Assembly (NCBI RefSeq): GCF_003385495.1
Contig: NZ_QNUH01000019.1
Location: 1-64,000, forward strand
Source: Chryseobacterium elymi
GTDB lineage: Bacteria; Bacteroidota; Bacteroidia; Flavobacteriales; Weeksellaceae
DNA: 64,000 nucleotides
Direction of reading: 5' to 3'
The notes below the pieces were generated by a model. It searched no databases, was not told where the DNA came from, and saw only the letters and a list, made by a program, of their open reading frames with translations. The first letter of the stretch is position 1. The number at the start of each line of letters is the position of its first letter. Shown piece after piece: positions 53,266 to 62,208 of the stretch. Made by a program: the position numbers and the translations under genes.

Positions 53266-53793
53266 TTAAAATTTTAACAGATCTTCATAGGGGTTTTTCA
53301 ACCCCATTAATAAACCGAAAGCTGGTTCAGTCTTGACTCCCTGTTTCTTAAGTTCTATTATTTTATATTTAAAATCTTCTCCTTTTTCTTTTAATATATT
53401 GTATTCAGCAAGCATATGCCGATAGGCATTCTGTTCGATTGAGGGTTTGTTCTGTGCGAAAATCTCTATTGAAAATTCTTCCAGCATAAAGTTCAGAACG
53501 ATACTTTTTTCTCCGTTAATAATGATATTTTCAATTTTTACATCAGTATCTCCCGGCATTAATCTGCTCATGGCGATATCATCTAAAAAGTCTTCTTCAA
53601 ATTTAAGGTCTACTTCGCAAATGATATCCAGATCGCTGTTTTCAATATCAATTTCAATTGGGATTGTTCCGGCAAGAATTGGAGAATAGGGCTTTAATTT
53701 CTCAAAGATCTGATATTTTTTAAGAACTTCATAAGCCCTTTTTTGCCTTTCGTTTCCGGATTTCAAATAACTGAGGTTCGTGAAATCAATCAT
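53266..53793 (-). CDS. DUF4269 domain-containing protein
   Basis: A 175-residue cytoplasmic protein. The segment SPILAGTIPIEIDIENSDLD followed by II has the nucleotidyltransferase-like G-x-(7-9)-D-x-D look, and the later EEFSIEIFAQNKPSIEQNAY with RHMLAEYNIL matches DUF4269. A nucleotidyltransferase activity is suggested by the fold but unproven. It overlaps the GSCFA gene by 8 bp and is followed by tatD after 4 nt. Confidence 0.82.
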   Translation of the reverse strand: MIDFTNLSYLKSGNERQKRAYEVLKKYQIFEKLKPYSPILAGTIPIEIDIENSDLDIICEVDLKFEEDFLDDIAMSRLMPGDTDVKIENIIINGEKSIVLNFMLEEFSIEIFAQNKPSIEQNAYRHMLAEYNILKEKGEDFKYKIIELKKQGVKTEPAFGLLMGLKNPYEDLLKF

Positions 53794-54745
53794 TTATAAA
53801 AATTTTATGCCTTACTTTTTCCCTCTGAGCTTCAATTCTCTGATTTAATTTTTCTCTAAATTCAATATACTTCGGATCCTTTTCATCATCAGTTCTATGC
53901 TCCAATGCTTTACTGATTTTAAAATTTTCTTTGATAAAACTTTTTGTCTCATCTGAAAAATAGGCTTCTCCAAATTTATCAAAAATGTAACTGACAGCCT
54001 GCAATGTCGGATGAATCATATCTTCCTTATAAAAACGGTAATCACGCAGATCATCCATCAGTATTTCATAAATGGGCAGGTAATGGCAGTTTTCCAGCTG
54101 CAAAAGTGCTTCATGAACAGCGGTGATCAGTTTGGATTTGCTGAGCTGATTCTCAATCATTCCATCCTTGGTATGACGTACAGGTGACACGGTAAACAGG
54201 ATCTGTACATCATCCCTACAGATATCTTTAAGGTTTAAAACGGTATTATAAATGGAATCTGTAAGTTCCTGATGGGAAAGCAATCGTTTTTCAAAAAACT
54301 TCTGTGGAATCTTGTGACAGTTGGCGGCCAGTTTTTTCTTTGGGATAAATTCATAAATAAATGAAGTTCCATACGTAATGATCACCCAACCTGCATCCTG
54401 CAAGAAACTGTTTCCTAATTCTATTCCCATATTGATCCTGTCCAGCGTTTGATGAACATATCTTCTGTCGAAGCTGCTGTGATGGTCCAGGGAGATAAAT
54501 TCGTCGTTAAAAGTGATCAGCTCATCTTCTGTATAAAACTCTGAATCATGGAGCCTTTTAATGGCATTACTGATTGAAAAAGGATTAAAAATAGTTCCGA
54601 ACGGATTATTGACCGTCTGAAGCTGTCCCCGGCCCAACAAATCTGCCATTTCTGAAGCAAAACAGGATCCTATTGAAAATATTTTATCTTCAACATCAAT
54701 CTTTTTTTCTGACTCCGGAATGTCAACTTCAGTTCTGAATTTCAT
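53786..54745 (-). CDS. GSCFA-domain protein
   Basis: A 319-residue protein named for the motif it contains: SIGSCFASEMADLL with G26-S27-C28-F29-A30. Further GSCFA features are NPFGTIFNPFSISNAIKRL, WVIITYGTSFIYEF and FTVSPVRHTKDG plus a late DMIHPTLQAVSYIFDKFGEA segment with a conserved His. The fold is SGNH-hydrolase-like, so a hydrolase or acyl-transfer role is likely, with the substrate unknown. It is the first gene of the GSCFA-DUF4269-tatD operon. Confidence 0.87.
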   Translation of the reverse strand: MKFRTEVDIPESEKKIDVEDKIFSIGSCFASEMADLLGRGQLQTVNNPFGTIFNPFSISNAIKRLHDSEFYTEDELITFNDEFISLDHHSSFDRRYVHQTLDRINMGIELGNSFLQDAGWVIITYGTSFIYEFIPKKKLAANCHKIPQKFFEKRLLSHQELTDSIYNTVLNLKDICRDDVQILFTVSPVRHTKDGMIENQLSKSKLITAVHEALLQLENCHYLPIYEILMDDLRDYRFYKEDMIHPTLQAVSYIFDKFGEAYFSDETKSFIKENFKISKALEHRTDDEKDPKYIEFREKLNQRIEAQREKVRHKIFIND

Positions 54746-54750
54746 TAATA

Positions 54751-54822
54751 AGGGATTAGGGTTTAGAAATCAGGGCTTAGGAATCTGCTATGAACAAACT
54801 AATACCTAAGCCCTAATTCCTA
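54751..54822. repeat. Intergenic inverted repeat (GGGCTTAGG type)
   Basis: AGGGATTAGGGTTTAG and CAGGGCTTAGGAAT (54751-54784) mirror CCTAAGCCCTAATTCCTA (about 54805-54822) imperfectly. It fills the gap between the polyprenyl-synthase stop and the GSCFA start, both on the minus strand. Confidence 0.6.
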
Positions 54823-54832
54823 TTACCTTTAT

Positions 54833-55804
54833 TTAGCTCTCTCTTCTCAACAGATAATTAGCGAGTTCTATAAAAGGTTTTTTCTTTTCTTCCGGAATGT
54901 TAATCTTCTCCAGGTAGCTCTGTCCTATTTCATTGTGCTTTTCAATCAGGCGTAATGCTTTCTCATCCACTTTGGTTCTTCTGAAAATCTTTTCAACACC
55001 GTATACTTTATCAATGTTATCAGTTTTCTTACCATACCAATGGTCCAGCTCTCTTCTTTCTTCCTCTGTAGCATGTTCTCTGGCTAAAAGATACAGCACC
55101 GTTTTTTTATTTTCATAAATATCCCCGGCATGCTTCTTTCCAAACTGAGCCTGGTCTCCAAATACATCAAGATAATCATCCATAATCTGGAAAGCAATAC
55201 CTATGTGTTTTCCGAAATTGAAAATCGCTTTGGCATCTTTGAAGTTGGCTCTTGCAATAAGCGCTCCTATTTCAAAAGAAGAAGCACTCAGCACTCCCGT
55301 TTTATAAGTAATCATTCGAATGTAATCATCATAGGTTACATTTTCCTGAGTTTCAAAATTAATATCATATTGCTGGCCTTCACACAGAAGAAGTCCGGTA
55401 TGGGTAAAGATCCTGATGCATGCTTTGAAAATTTCAGGCTCAAGGTCTTCAAAAAACTTATAAGCTTTCAGCATCAGTCCGTCACCGGAAAGGATTCCGA
55501 CATTGATTCCATGAAGGGTATGGATAGTGGGTTTATTTCTTCTTAAAGGAGCCTCATCCATAATATCGTCATGGATAAGGGTGAAGTTATGGAAAAATTC
55601 AATGGCCAGTGCAGGTTTTATTGCCTGTTTAAGATCTCCACCAAAGAGGTCGCAGGCCATCAGTACCATAATAGGACGAAGACGCTTTCCGCCATGGGAA
55701 ATGATGTAGTTCATCGGATCATAAAGTTCTGCGGGTTTGTCTTTAAAAGTGTACTTGGTGATGGCTTCAGCAACAATCTGCTGGTATCTGTCTAAAAATT
55801 CCAT
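54833..55804 (-). CDS. Short-chain polyprenyl diphosphate synthase
   Basis: Condenses isopentenyl diphosphate with allylic diphosphates. The 323 residues carry the first Asp-rich motif LIHDDIMDEAPLRR (D79, D80, D83) and the second FQIMDDYLDVFGD. The residue five before the first Asp is F74, which suggests a short product (C15 or C20) rather than a long quinone chain; this is an inference. An upstream TATTTTTG element is present. The window also encodes mvaD, so precursors probably come from the mevalonate route. Confidence 0.9.
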   Translation of the reverse strand: MEFLDRYQQIVAEAITKYTFKDKPAELYDPMNYIISHGGKRLRPIMVLMACDLFGGDLKQAIKPALAIEFFHNFTLIHDDIMDEAPLRRNKPTIHTLHGINVGILSGDGLMLKAYKFFEDLEPEIFKACIRIFTHTGLLLCEGQQYDINFETQENVTYDDYIRMITYKTGVLSASSFEIGALIARANFKDAKAIFNFGKHIGIAFQIMDDYLDVFGDQAQFGKKHAGDIYENKKTVLYLLAREHATEEERRELDHWYGKKTDNIDKVYGVEKIFRRTKVDEKALRLIEKHNEIGQSYLEKINIPEEKKKPFIELANYLLRRES

Positions 55805-55824
55805 AAAATTTTTTTTAGTTTAAA

Positions 55825-55832
55825 CAAAAATA
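55825..55832 (-). promoter_or_regulatory. TATTTTTG promoter element of the polyprenyl-synthase gene
   Basis: Exact TAnnTTTG on the minus strand, 20 nt before the ATG at 55804. Confidence 0.5.
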
Positions 55833-55859
55833 CAATTTTTCGAGGCTTAATAAAACAAA

Positions 55860-55885
55860 AAACTTTGCCCGAAGGGACAAAGTTT
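55860..55885 (-). terminator. pit terminator
   Basis: AAACTTTG (55860-55867) pairs with CAAAGTTT (55878-55885), and CCC/GGG extends the stem around a GAA loop with one bulged A. A-rich flank gives T-tracts on the minus strand after the phosphate-transporter gene. Confidence 0.75.
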
Positions 55886-55908
55886 ATATTATTTGTTGAA
55901 CTTTTAAA

Positions 55909-57051
55909 TTAAGTCAGAAATGTTACTATAAGGTAAGTAATTCCTGCAACAATTGCTGAAATCGGGATTGTAAGTACCCAAGCCCAAAGAAGGCTTACCG
56001 TAATTCCCCACCTTACAGCAGAAACTCTTTTTGTCAATCCAACACCAATGATTGAACCTGTAATAGTGTGTGTGGTAGATACAGGAATACCAAAGTGATC
56101 TGTGATGAATAATGTGATTGCTCCTGCAGTTTCAGCACTTACCCCTTCAAGAGAAGTTACTTTTGTAATTTTAGTTCCCATTGTCTTAATGATTTTCCAT
56201 CCTCCGCTCATGGTTCCTAAACCAATTGCAAGGAAAGAAACTAAAGGAACCCAAAGGTAATGTTCTGCAAAGTAATCGAAACGTCCTGCTGAAGGAATGC
56301 TCAGGTATACCGGATCCTGTAGCATCTCAACATGATAGTAGATCAGGGCCGCCCCGATGATTCCCATTACTTTCTGGGCATCATTCAATCCGTGTCCTAA
56401 GCTGAATAAAGCTGAAGAAGCCAGCTGTAATCTTTTGAAAGACTGATCTGCTTTATGCGGATTTGACTTTTTGTATAGATGAACAATAATTAATGTAATA
56501 ATAATTGAAATAATCATCCCTATTACCGGTGCCATAAAAATGAACAGGAAGATAGGAATTACTTTCTCAAATTTCACAACATTCTGTGTAGTTACTTGAT
56601 AAAGAGCATGCTTGCATGTCTCAAAAAAGCCTAAATTTGGTTGTGCTGCTACTACATCATGATAGTCCAGCATGAAGGCATTCATCAGTGCTGCTCCCAA
56701 AAAACCACCAATTAAGGTATGTGATGATGAGGAAGGGATTCCAAACCACCACGTTAAAAGGTTCCATGCAATAGCTGCTATAAGACCTGAAAATATAACT
56801 TCAAGGTTGATAAAATTCTCATTAACGGTTTTGGCAATGGTATTACCAATTTTAAATTCGCCAATAATATAGGCTGCAATAAAAAATGCTGCGAAGTTCC
56901 AGAGTGCTGCCCAAAGTACAGCCTGAAAAGGAGTTAAAACCTTTGTAGAAACAATGGTTGCAATTGAGTTGGCTGCATCATGAAAACCATTAATATAGTC
57001 GAAAATTAAAGCCAAAGCAATAATAACCGTAAGTAAAATCGGAAATTCCAT
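55909..57051 (-). CDS. Inorganic phosphate transporter, Pit family
   Basis: Low-affinity phosphate:cation symporter of 380 residues with about ten helices. The two family repeats carry INGFHDAANSIATIVSTKVL near the N-terminus and GHGLNDAQKVMGIIGAAL in the middle, with the conserved C-terminal GIPVSTTHTITGSIIGVGLT. A DUF47 protein gene lies 19 nt upstream on the same strand; the pair is conserved across bacteria. Confidence 0.93.
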   Translation of the reverse strand: MEFPILLTVIIALALIFDYINGFHDAANSIATIVSTKVLTPFQAVLWAALWNFAAFFIAAYIIGEFKIGNTIAKTVNENFINLEVIFSGLIAAIAWNLLTWWFGIPSSSSHTLIGGFLGAALMNAFMLDYHDVVAAQPNLGFFETCKHALYQVTTQNVVKFEKVIPIFLFIFMAPVIGMIISIIITLIIVHLYKKSNPHKADQSFKRLQLASSALFSLGHGLNDAQKVMGIIGAALIYYHVEMLQDPVYLSIPSAGRFDYFAEHYLWVPLVSFLAIGLGTMSGGWKIIKTMGTKITKVTSLEGVSAETAGAITLFITDHFGIPVSTTHTITGSIIGVGLTKRVSAVRWGITVSLLWAWVLTIPISAIVAGITYLIVTFLT

Positions 57052-57070
57052 TTCTGTAAGTTAAAATTGT

Positions 57071-57709
57071 TTAAGCGTATTTAATCATGATGTTCTCAAT
57101 CGTGTTGGCAACATCTTCTGCTTTGTCAGTTACTATTTCAAGATAATTAAGTACAGATGAAACTTTGATAATGTTAATGGCATCATTAGTTTCAAAAAGA
57201 TCTACCATTGAGTTGGAAAGCAGATCATCTGCAATGTTTTCAATAGAGTTTACTTTGATACACGCTTCTTTTACCTGGTCCATATTTTTGAATCCTTTAA
57301 GGTTTTTCATTGCATTCTGGATCTCAAGACAAGCTTTGTGAATCAGTAATGAAAAATCCGAATAAGCCTTCATTTCAGGCGACTTGTAAAGGAAGATATA
57401 TTTTGTGGAAGCGTAGATGTAATCAGCGATATCATCAAGGCCGGTTGCCAGTGTGTGAATATCTTCACGGTCGAACGGCGTAATGAAGTTTTTTCCTAAT
57501 TCAACAAAGATCTCATGGGTAAGCTCATCGTTTTTATGCTCGTAGTCACTCATTCTTTTCAACATGGTATCATCGTTAAGATCGAAATCTTTGATACCGT
57601 GATTAAAGTCTTCAGACATTGCAACTAGGTTCTCCGTTACTTTTTCAAAAAGCACAAAGAAAATTTTATCTTTTGGTTGAAAAGCGTGGAAAATATTACC
57701 AATCCCCAT
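57071..57709 (-). CDS. DUF47 (PhoU-like) partner of the Pit transporter
   Basis: A 212-residue all-helical PhoU-related protein. The start at 57709 gives MGIGNIFHAFQPKDKIFFVL; an in-frame ATG 66 nt upstream is unlikely. The helix patterns VTENLVAMSEDF and HKNDELTHEIFVELGKNFIT with PFDREDIHTLATGLDDIADY (acidic metal sites) are the family features. It is thought to tune Pit activity. First gene of the two-gene phosphate operon. Confidence 0.9.
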   Translation of the reverse strand: MGIGNIFHAFQPKDKIFFVLFEKVTENLVAMSEDFNHGIKDFDLNDDTMLKRMSDYEHKNDELTHEIFVELGKNFITPFDREDIHTLATGLDDIADYIYASTKYIFLYKSPEMKAYSDFSLLIHKACLEIQNAMKNLKGFKNMDQVKEACIKVNSIENIADDLLSNSMVDLFETNDAINIIKVSSVLNYLEIVTDKAEDVANTIENIMIKYA

Positions 57710-57819
57710 TTTTATATATTTATAATTTGAGTGCAAATTTCTTAAAAAAGGATTTGCCTTGAAACAATATAACATTAAGTTTTGTTAACATTAGGTTAAC
57801 ACCTGATTATCAAATAAAA

Positions 57820-57840
57820 AAACCGGCCAAAAGCCGGTTT
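57820..57840 (-). terminator. Terminator of the DbpA-domain helicase gene
   Basis: AAACCGGC (57820-57827) pairs with GCCGGTTT (57833-57840), a 5-nt loop. On the minus strand it is followed by a long T run. Confidence 0.85.
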
Positions 57841-57859
57841 CTTTATCTCTTAAGGTGCC

Positions 57860-59569
57860 TTAGTTTGCTACTTCAGCTCTCATTTCTTTTCCTTTAAATT
57901 TCATTGAAGGAATATTACTCATTACATTTTCCTGGAATGATTTTTCCACTTCAAAGAATGAGAATTTTTCCAGGATTTCAATATCTCCGATTTCCGCTCT
58001 TTTTTTGCTTTTTCCGGCTGTTGCTTTATTAATGATATCCAATACATCAAGCTTTTTCAACTGATCTTTTTTCCCAAGGTTGAAGAAGAATCTTACCATG
58101 TTTTCGTCCTTTCTTCTAGGCTTTCCACCACGGTCTCTACTATCTCGGCTTCCTCTGGTGTCACGATCTCCACGATCTCTTCCTCTGTCTCTGTCCCTGT
58201 CGCGTCCTCTGTCTCTTCTTGAGTAATCATCGTCTCTGCTGCTGAACTTCTGCTCAACAAGGTCATGCTTATCTTTGTAGTACAGCGCAAGATCTTTCAA
58301 CTGGAACTGTAACAATTTATGAACAAGTTCCTCTTTAGTGAAAGCACTTAGATCAGGAATTAAGCTATCGTTAAATTCAAAGATATCTTCTTCATGTTCT
58401 GTAAACAATTTTTCAAAAACACCTCCAACCTGAGCTTTGATAATATCATCACCTGTTGGAATAAATTTTTCTACAATATCGATCTTTGTTGCAGATTTGA
58501 TCTGCTTCAGCTTTCTGCTTTCTTCAGGCTTGATTAAAGCCATTGAAATACCGTCTTTTCCAGCTCTACCGGTTCTTCCACTTCTGTGAACAAATACTTC
58601 CGGATCATCAGGTAAAGAATAATGGATAACGTGTGTTAAAGAGTTTACATCTAATCCTCTTGCTGCAACGTCAGTCGCCACAAGGATATCAATGTTTTTC
58701 AGTCTGAATTTCTTCATTACCGTGTCTCTCTGCGCCTGGGAAAGATCTCCGTGAAGCGCATCCGCTGCGTAACCATTCTGCATCAGGAAATCTGCAACTT
58801 CCTGAGTTTCCATTCTTGTTCTGCAGAAAAGAATAGAATATTGGTTAGGGTTTGCATCAATTAATCTCTTAAGAGCTTCTTTTTTCTGACGGTAGCCTAC
58901 CACATAATATTCATGCTTAATGTTCTTTTTAACCTCGTTAATAGAACCTACAGAAATACGGTGCGGGCTGGTAAGATAATTTTTAGAAATTCTCTCCACT
59001 TCCTTATTCATCGTTGCCGAGAATAAAAAAGTTTGCTTTGTGTCCGGTGTTTCACTTAAAATTGTTTCCAATTCATCTTTGAAACCCATAGAAAGCATTT
59101 CATCAGCTTCGTCTAAAACTAACCAATGAATAGCAGAAAAATCAAGTGCTTTTCTGTTGATAAGGTCGATTACCCTTCCTGGAGTACCTACAATAATTTG
59201 TGGTTTATCCTTTAAAGAGCGAATCTGATCCATAATACTGCTTCCACCGTAAACCGCTGTGGTTTTGATGTCTTTCATGTACTTGGAATAATTTTTTATG
59301 TCTTTAGAAATCTGAAGACATAATTCCCGTGTCGGACAAAGGACCAAAAATTGGATTTTGCGACTCGTTTCGTCAATCATATCCAAAATCGGAAGCGAAA
59401 ACGCTGCTGTTTTGCCTGTCCCTGTCTGCGCAAGTGCGATCAAATCGCGAATATCTGAAAGAATGAAAGGGATAGTCTGTTTTTGGATTTCTGTCGGGCT
59501 TTCGTAACCCAGTTCGCCAACTGCCTTAAGGATATCAGGACTTAAATTGGACTCCGTAAATAAATTCAT
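57860..59569 (-). CDS. DEAD-box RNA helicase with DbpA-type RNA-binding domain
   Basis: A 569-residue helicase. The core carries SPTEIQKQTIPFIL, AQTGTGKTAAF, PTRELC, DEAD, SAT, ATDVAARGLDVNSLTHVIHY and HRSGRTGRAG. A low-complexity Arg/Asp repeat (RRDRGRDRDRDRGRDRGDRD, about residues 445-465) links it to a C-terminal DbpA-like fold beginning MVRFFFNLGKKDQL. The architecture resembles CsdA/DeaD (cold-shock, ribosome assembly) more than RhlE, and it differs clearly from the rhlE-type gene at 49.7 kb. Confidence 0.9.
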   Translation of the reverse strand: MNLFTESNLSPDILKAVGELGYESPTEIQKQTIPFILSDIRDLIALAQTGTGKTAAFSLPILDMIDETSRKIQFLVLCPTRELCLQISKDIKNYSKYMKDIKTTAVYGGSSIMDQIRSLKDKPQIIVGTPGRVIDLINRKALDFSAIHWLVLDEADEMLSMGFKDELETILSETPDTKQTFLFSATMNKEVERISKNYLTSPHRISVGSINEVKKNIKHEYYVVGYRQKKEALKRLIDANPNQYSILFCRTRMETQEVADFLMQNGYAADALHGDLSQAQRDTVMKKFRLKNIDILVATDVAARGLDVNSLTHVIHYSLPDDPEVFVHRSGRTGRAGKDGISMALIKPEESRKLKQIKSATKIDIVEKFIPTGDDIIKAQVGGVFEKLFTEHEEDIFEFNDSLIPDLSAFTKEELVHKLLQFQLKDLALYYKDKHDLVEQKFSSRDDDYSRRDRGRDRDRDRGRDRGDRDTRGSRDSRDRGGKPRRKDENMVRFFFNLGKKDQLKKLDVLDIINKATAGKSKKRAEIGDIEILEKFSFFEVEKSFQENVMSNIPSMKFKGKEMRAEVAN

Positions 59570-60060
59570 TAAATATTTTAAAATTTTTGCAAAGATACAA
59601 TAAATATTTGATTTGTTTTTGAATAAAGTTTTAAATATGTAAACTTTAATTCAGAATCCTTTAATATTTTCTTAATTTTTAAAAAATTAAATCTAAAAAA
59701 ACATGGTCTGCGTTAAAAACATATCAAATATTATTTTTTTTTATTAAATTGGATTAATTTTTTCGGTATTATTTATGAATTTTCAAAAATAACATTATTC
59801 TTGGTAAATTTTTCTTTAAAAATACCTTACTTCTCAATCCGAATATTTCCTTTACCTCCACAGTTTTTAAATATCTATTAGTCAATGGATTAAGTTTTTT
59901 TTAGATTCTGTTATTTTAAAATTATATTTATTTTTTATCTGTGCAATTGTCTGCTTTTATGTTAAAGTATAAACTACACTATATAATTTTGGTCAGCATA
60001 AGTTTATTTTTTAACTTGGTTTAAAATAAATCAACAGTGTATCATACTAAACATTAAAAC
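59570..60060. other. Gene-free A/T-rich gap
   Basis: About 490 bp with no supported gene, between divergent helicase and DUF2461 genes. It includes the helicase promoter element TATCTTTG (minus strand, 59590-59597) and a TAATTTTG (59984-59991, plus strand) that may serve DUF2461. The middle (about 59630-59960) is very A/T-rich with long A or T runs and shows no strong inverted repeat. Confidence 0.6.
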
Positions 60061-60723
60061 ATGAATATCATAAAGCCGGAAACTCTGACCTTTCTAAAAG
60101 ATCTTACTGTAAACAATAACCGTGAATGGTTTAATGAAAACAAAGCCGTTTATACAACATCACAGGAAAATGTTATTGCGTTCCTTGACGGATTGATCAA
60201 AGAAATGTCCGGTTTTGATGAAGAATTGGGGAAAATTGATAGCAAAAAATCACTATTCAGAATTTATAGGGACACCCGGTTTTCAAAAGACAAGTCACCT
60301 TACAAAACCAATTTCGGAGCGTCTCTCGGCATGGGTAAAGGCAGCCAGAAAGGAGGTTATTACCTTCATATGGAACCGGGGAAATCTTTTCTGGCGGGTG
60401 GCATTTATATGCCTGAATCTTCTGTTCTGAAAGAAGTAAGGAAAGAAATTTCGCTGTATGGAGACGATTTCCTTAAGATCATCAACCAAAAAGACTTCAA
60501 AAAGTATTTCCCGGAACTGGATCAGGATGATAAGCTGAAAAAAGTTCCTCAGGGATTTGAGAAAGAAGATCCAATGGGTGAATATTTGAAACTAAAGAAT
60601 TTTATTGTGGTTTATTATCTGAAAGACGAAGAAATCCTGGATAAAAATGCCATAAAAAACATAACTAAGATTTTTAAGCTTATGAAGCCTTTTAATGATT
60701 TTCTGAATGCACCTTTTCAATAA
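60061..60723 (+). CDS. DUF2461 (TIGR02453) family protein
   Basis: A 220-residue cytoplasmic protein. The family features are present: FLKDLTVNNNREWFNENKAV near the start, the RIYRDTRFSKDKSPYKTNFG core and YYLHMEPGKSFLAGGIYMPE. The family is widespread in bacteria and fungi and its function is unknown. Single gene with a leader of about 60 nt. Confidence 0.92.
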   Translation: MNIIKPETLTFLKDLTVNNNREWFNENKAVYTTSQENVIAFLDGLIKEMSGFDEELGKIDSKKSLFRIYRDTRFSKDKSPYKTNFGASLGMGKGSQKGGYYLHMEPGKSFLAGGIYMPESSVLKEVRKEISLYGDDFLKIINQKDFKKYFPELDQDDKLKKVPQGFEKEDPMGEYLKLKNFIVVYYLKDEEILDKNAIKNITKIFKLMKPFNDFLNAPFQ

Positions 60724-60780
60724 AATTACATACTTTTGATTGCAAAGGTTAGTTTTTAAATTTGCAACTTTAAGGTTGCA

Positions 60781-60931
60781 AAGAAGGAATCACTTGCATT
60801 GATTTGATGAAGCTAAAGCATTATAGCCTTATCAATATACCTGTTGTGTTTTTTTAATTTGTATTAAAGAATCTGCCTGATCTGCTAAATCCGCGCGAGA
60901 CTTTTACGCTCGCAGATTTAGCAGACCAGGC
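60781..60931. repeat. Compound intergenic element with 23-bp imperfect arms
   Basis: First part AAGAAGGAATCACTTGCATT, then GATTTGATGAAGC. Second part is a hairpin: GCCTGATCTGCTAAATCC (from 60875) mirrors GGTCTGCTAAATCTGC-type sequence (60909-60931) with two or three mismatches. Both parts are similar to the element at 35341-35440. It fills the 237-bp gap between DUF2461 and mvaD. Confidence 0.65.
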
Positions 60932-60960
60932 AAATGTTTATTTTATATTTTTCTTTATTC

Positions 60961-62019
60961 TTAAAATCTCATTACGTCCTTTACTAGTCCATTTTTTTGG
61001 GTATGCTGCAGTAATTCTGTTTCGATGAATGTTTTGATCTTATCTTCCGCTCCGTTGTTCGGGAATAGAAGATGAACATTGGCTCCTGCATCCAGTGTAA
61101 AGAATAACGGAAGTCCTGTTTCTCTTCTAAAATCCCAGACCTTATTGATCACTTCCATGGTTCCGGTTTTCATCAGAATGAAGGCAGGATCACTCATCAT
61201 CATCATGGCATGTAGTGTAAGCGCTTCATGTTCTACCAATTTGATAAAACGTTCCATATCACCACTCTTTAAAATCTCTTTCATAGGAACAAAATTCTCT
61301 CTCGCTTCCTGGAATCTTCTTTCAGCATAAGGATTGGTATTCATCAAACCATGCCCGACGGTTGAGGAAACACTTTTCTGACCTTCATGAATCAACAGCA
61401 CCCAGTCGTTGAATTTTTTAAATATATCATGAATTTCTGCATCAGGATATTTTACCGCAAACAGGTCCGAACTTCCTTCTATCTCATCTGATGTTCCCCA
61501 GACTACCAGCCCATTGTATAAGCTTCTGCATGCGCTTCCGCTTCCCAACCTCGCCAAAAATGATGCTTTTCTTAATGATTCTTCTTCAGATTGATTTCCT
61601 GAAAATTCCACATCCAGCTTCATCAGACATTTGGCAATGGCTCCGAACCCAGAAGCAGAACTTGCAATCCCCGAACTGTGGGGAAAGGTATTTTCTGTTC
61701 TGATGATATATTTCCCTTTCAGGATCCAGGGAAGATATCGCTCAACATTTTTGAAATATTTTTCTATTTTTTCAGCAAATTTCACTTCTTCATTTCCTGC
61801 CAGAAAAGTTTGTACAGAGAAAGGTTCATCTGCCAGAAACTCCATAGAAGTATTGGTTTTACAATGATTTAAAGTATAGCTAATACTTGGATTTGCAGGA
61901 ATTTGGCTATCATATTTGCCCCAGTATTTGATCAGGGCAATATTGGATGGGCAGCTTTCTGAAACTGTCTGAGTATGGACGGTAAAATTTTGTTTTCCTA
62001 GGAATTCTTGTGTTGTCAT
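60961..62019 (-). CDS. mvaD: Diphosphomevalonate decarboxylase
   Basis: GHMP-family enzyme of 352 residues that makes isopentenyl diphosphate in the mevalonate pathway. The motifs are SCPSNIALIKYWGKYDSQIP near the start, the phosphate-binding SSGIASSASGFGAIAKCLMK, GSGSACRSLYNGLV and VGHGLMNTNPYAERRF. Use of the mevalonate pathway is characteristic of many flavobacteria. Single gene, with no mevalonate genes next to it in this window. Confidence 0.93.
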   Translation of the reverse strand: MTTQEFLGKQNFTVHTQTVSESCPSNIALIKYWGKYDSQIPANPSISYTLNHCKTNTSMEFLADEPFSVQTFLAGNEEVKFAEKIEKYFKNVERYLPWILKGKYIIRTENTFPHSSGIASSASGFGAIAKCLMKLDVEFSGNQSEEESLRKASFLARLGSGSACRSLYNGLVVWGTSDEIEGSSDLFAVKYPDAEIHDIFKKFNDWVLLIHEGQKSVSSTVGHGLMNTNPYAERRFQEARENFVPMKEILKSGDMERFIKLVEHEALTLHAMMMMSDPAFILMKTGTMEVINKVWDFRRETGLPLFFTLDAGANVHLLFPNNGAEDKIKTFIETELLQHTQKNGLVKDVMRF

Positions 62020-62054
62020 AGTCTGATTTAAAATAATAAAACTCTTTTAATTAA

Positions 62055-62192
62055 CCACAAAAGGCACAAAAGAATATTAACATTTAGTTATTTAGATTTA
62101 AAATAAAACTGCCTATTGAAGACCACTTAAGTTTCTGAAAAATTTTTGATTTTAATCCTAAACCTTTATTAAAAGCTTTTGCTTTTTTGTGG
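62055..62192. repeat. Intergenic inverted repeat (CCACAAAAGG type)
   Basis: CCACAAAAGGCACAAAAG (62055-62072) mirrors CTTTTGCTTTTTTGTGG (62176-62192) imperfectly across about 103 bp. It lies between the ligase stop and mvaD start on the minus strand, with no gene inside. Confidence 0.6.
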
Positions 62193-62208
62193 TCGATCAA
62201 GCTTTATT

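Noticed and set aside
58093..58290. Open frame inside the Arg/Asp-repeat region of the DEAD-box helicase.
   Set aside because: It is a low-complexity shadow of the real coding frame (Glu/Thr-rich translation of the same repeat).
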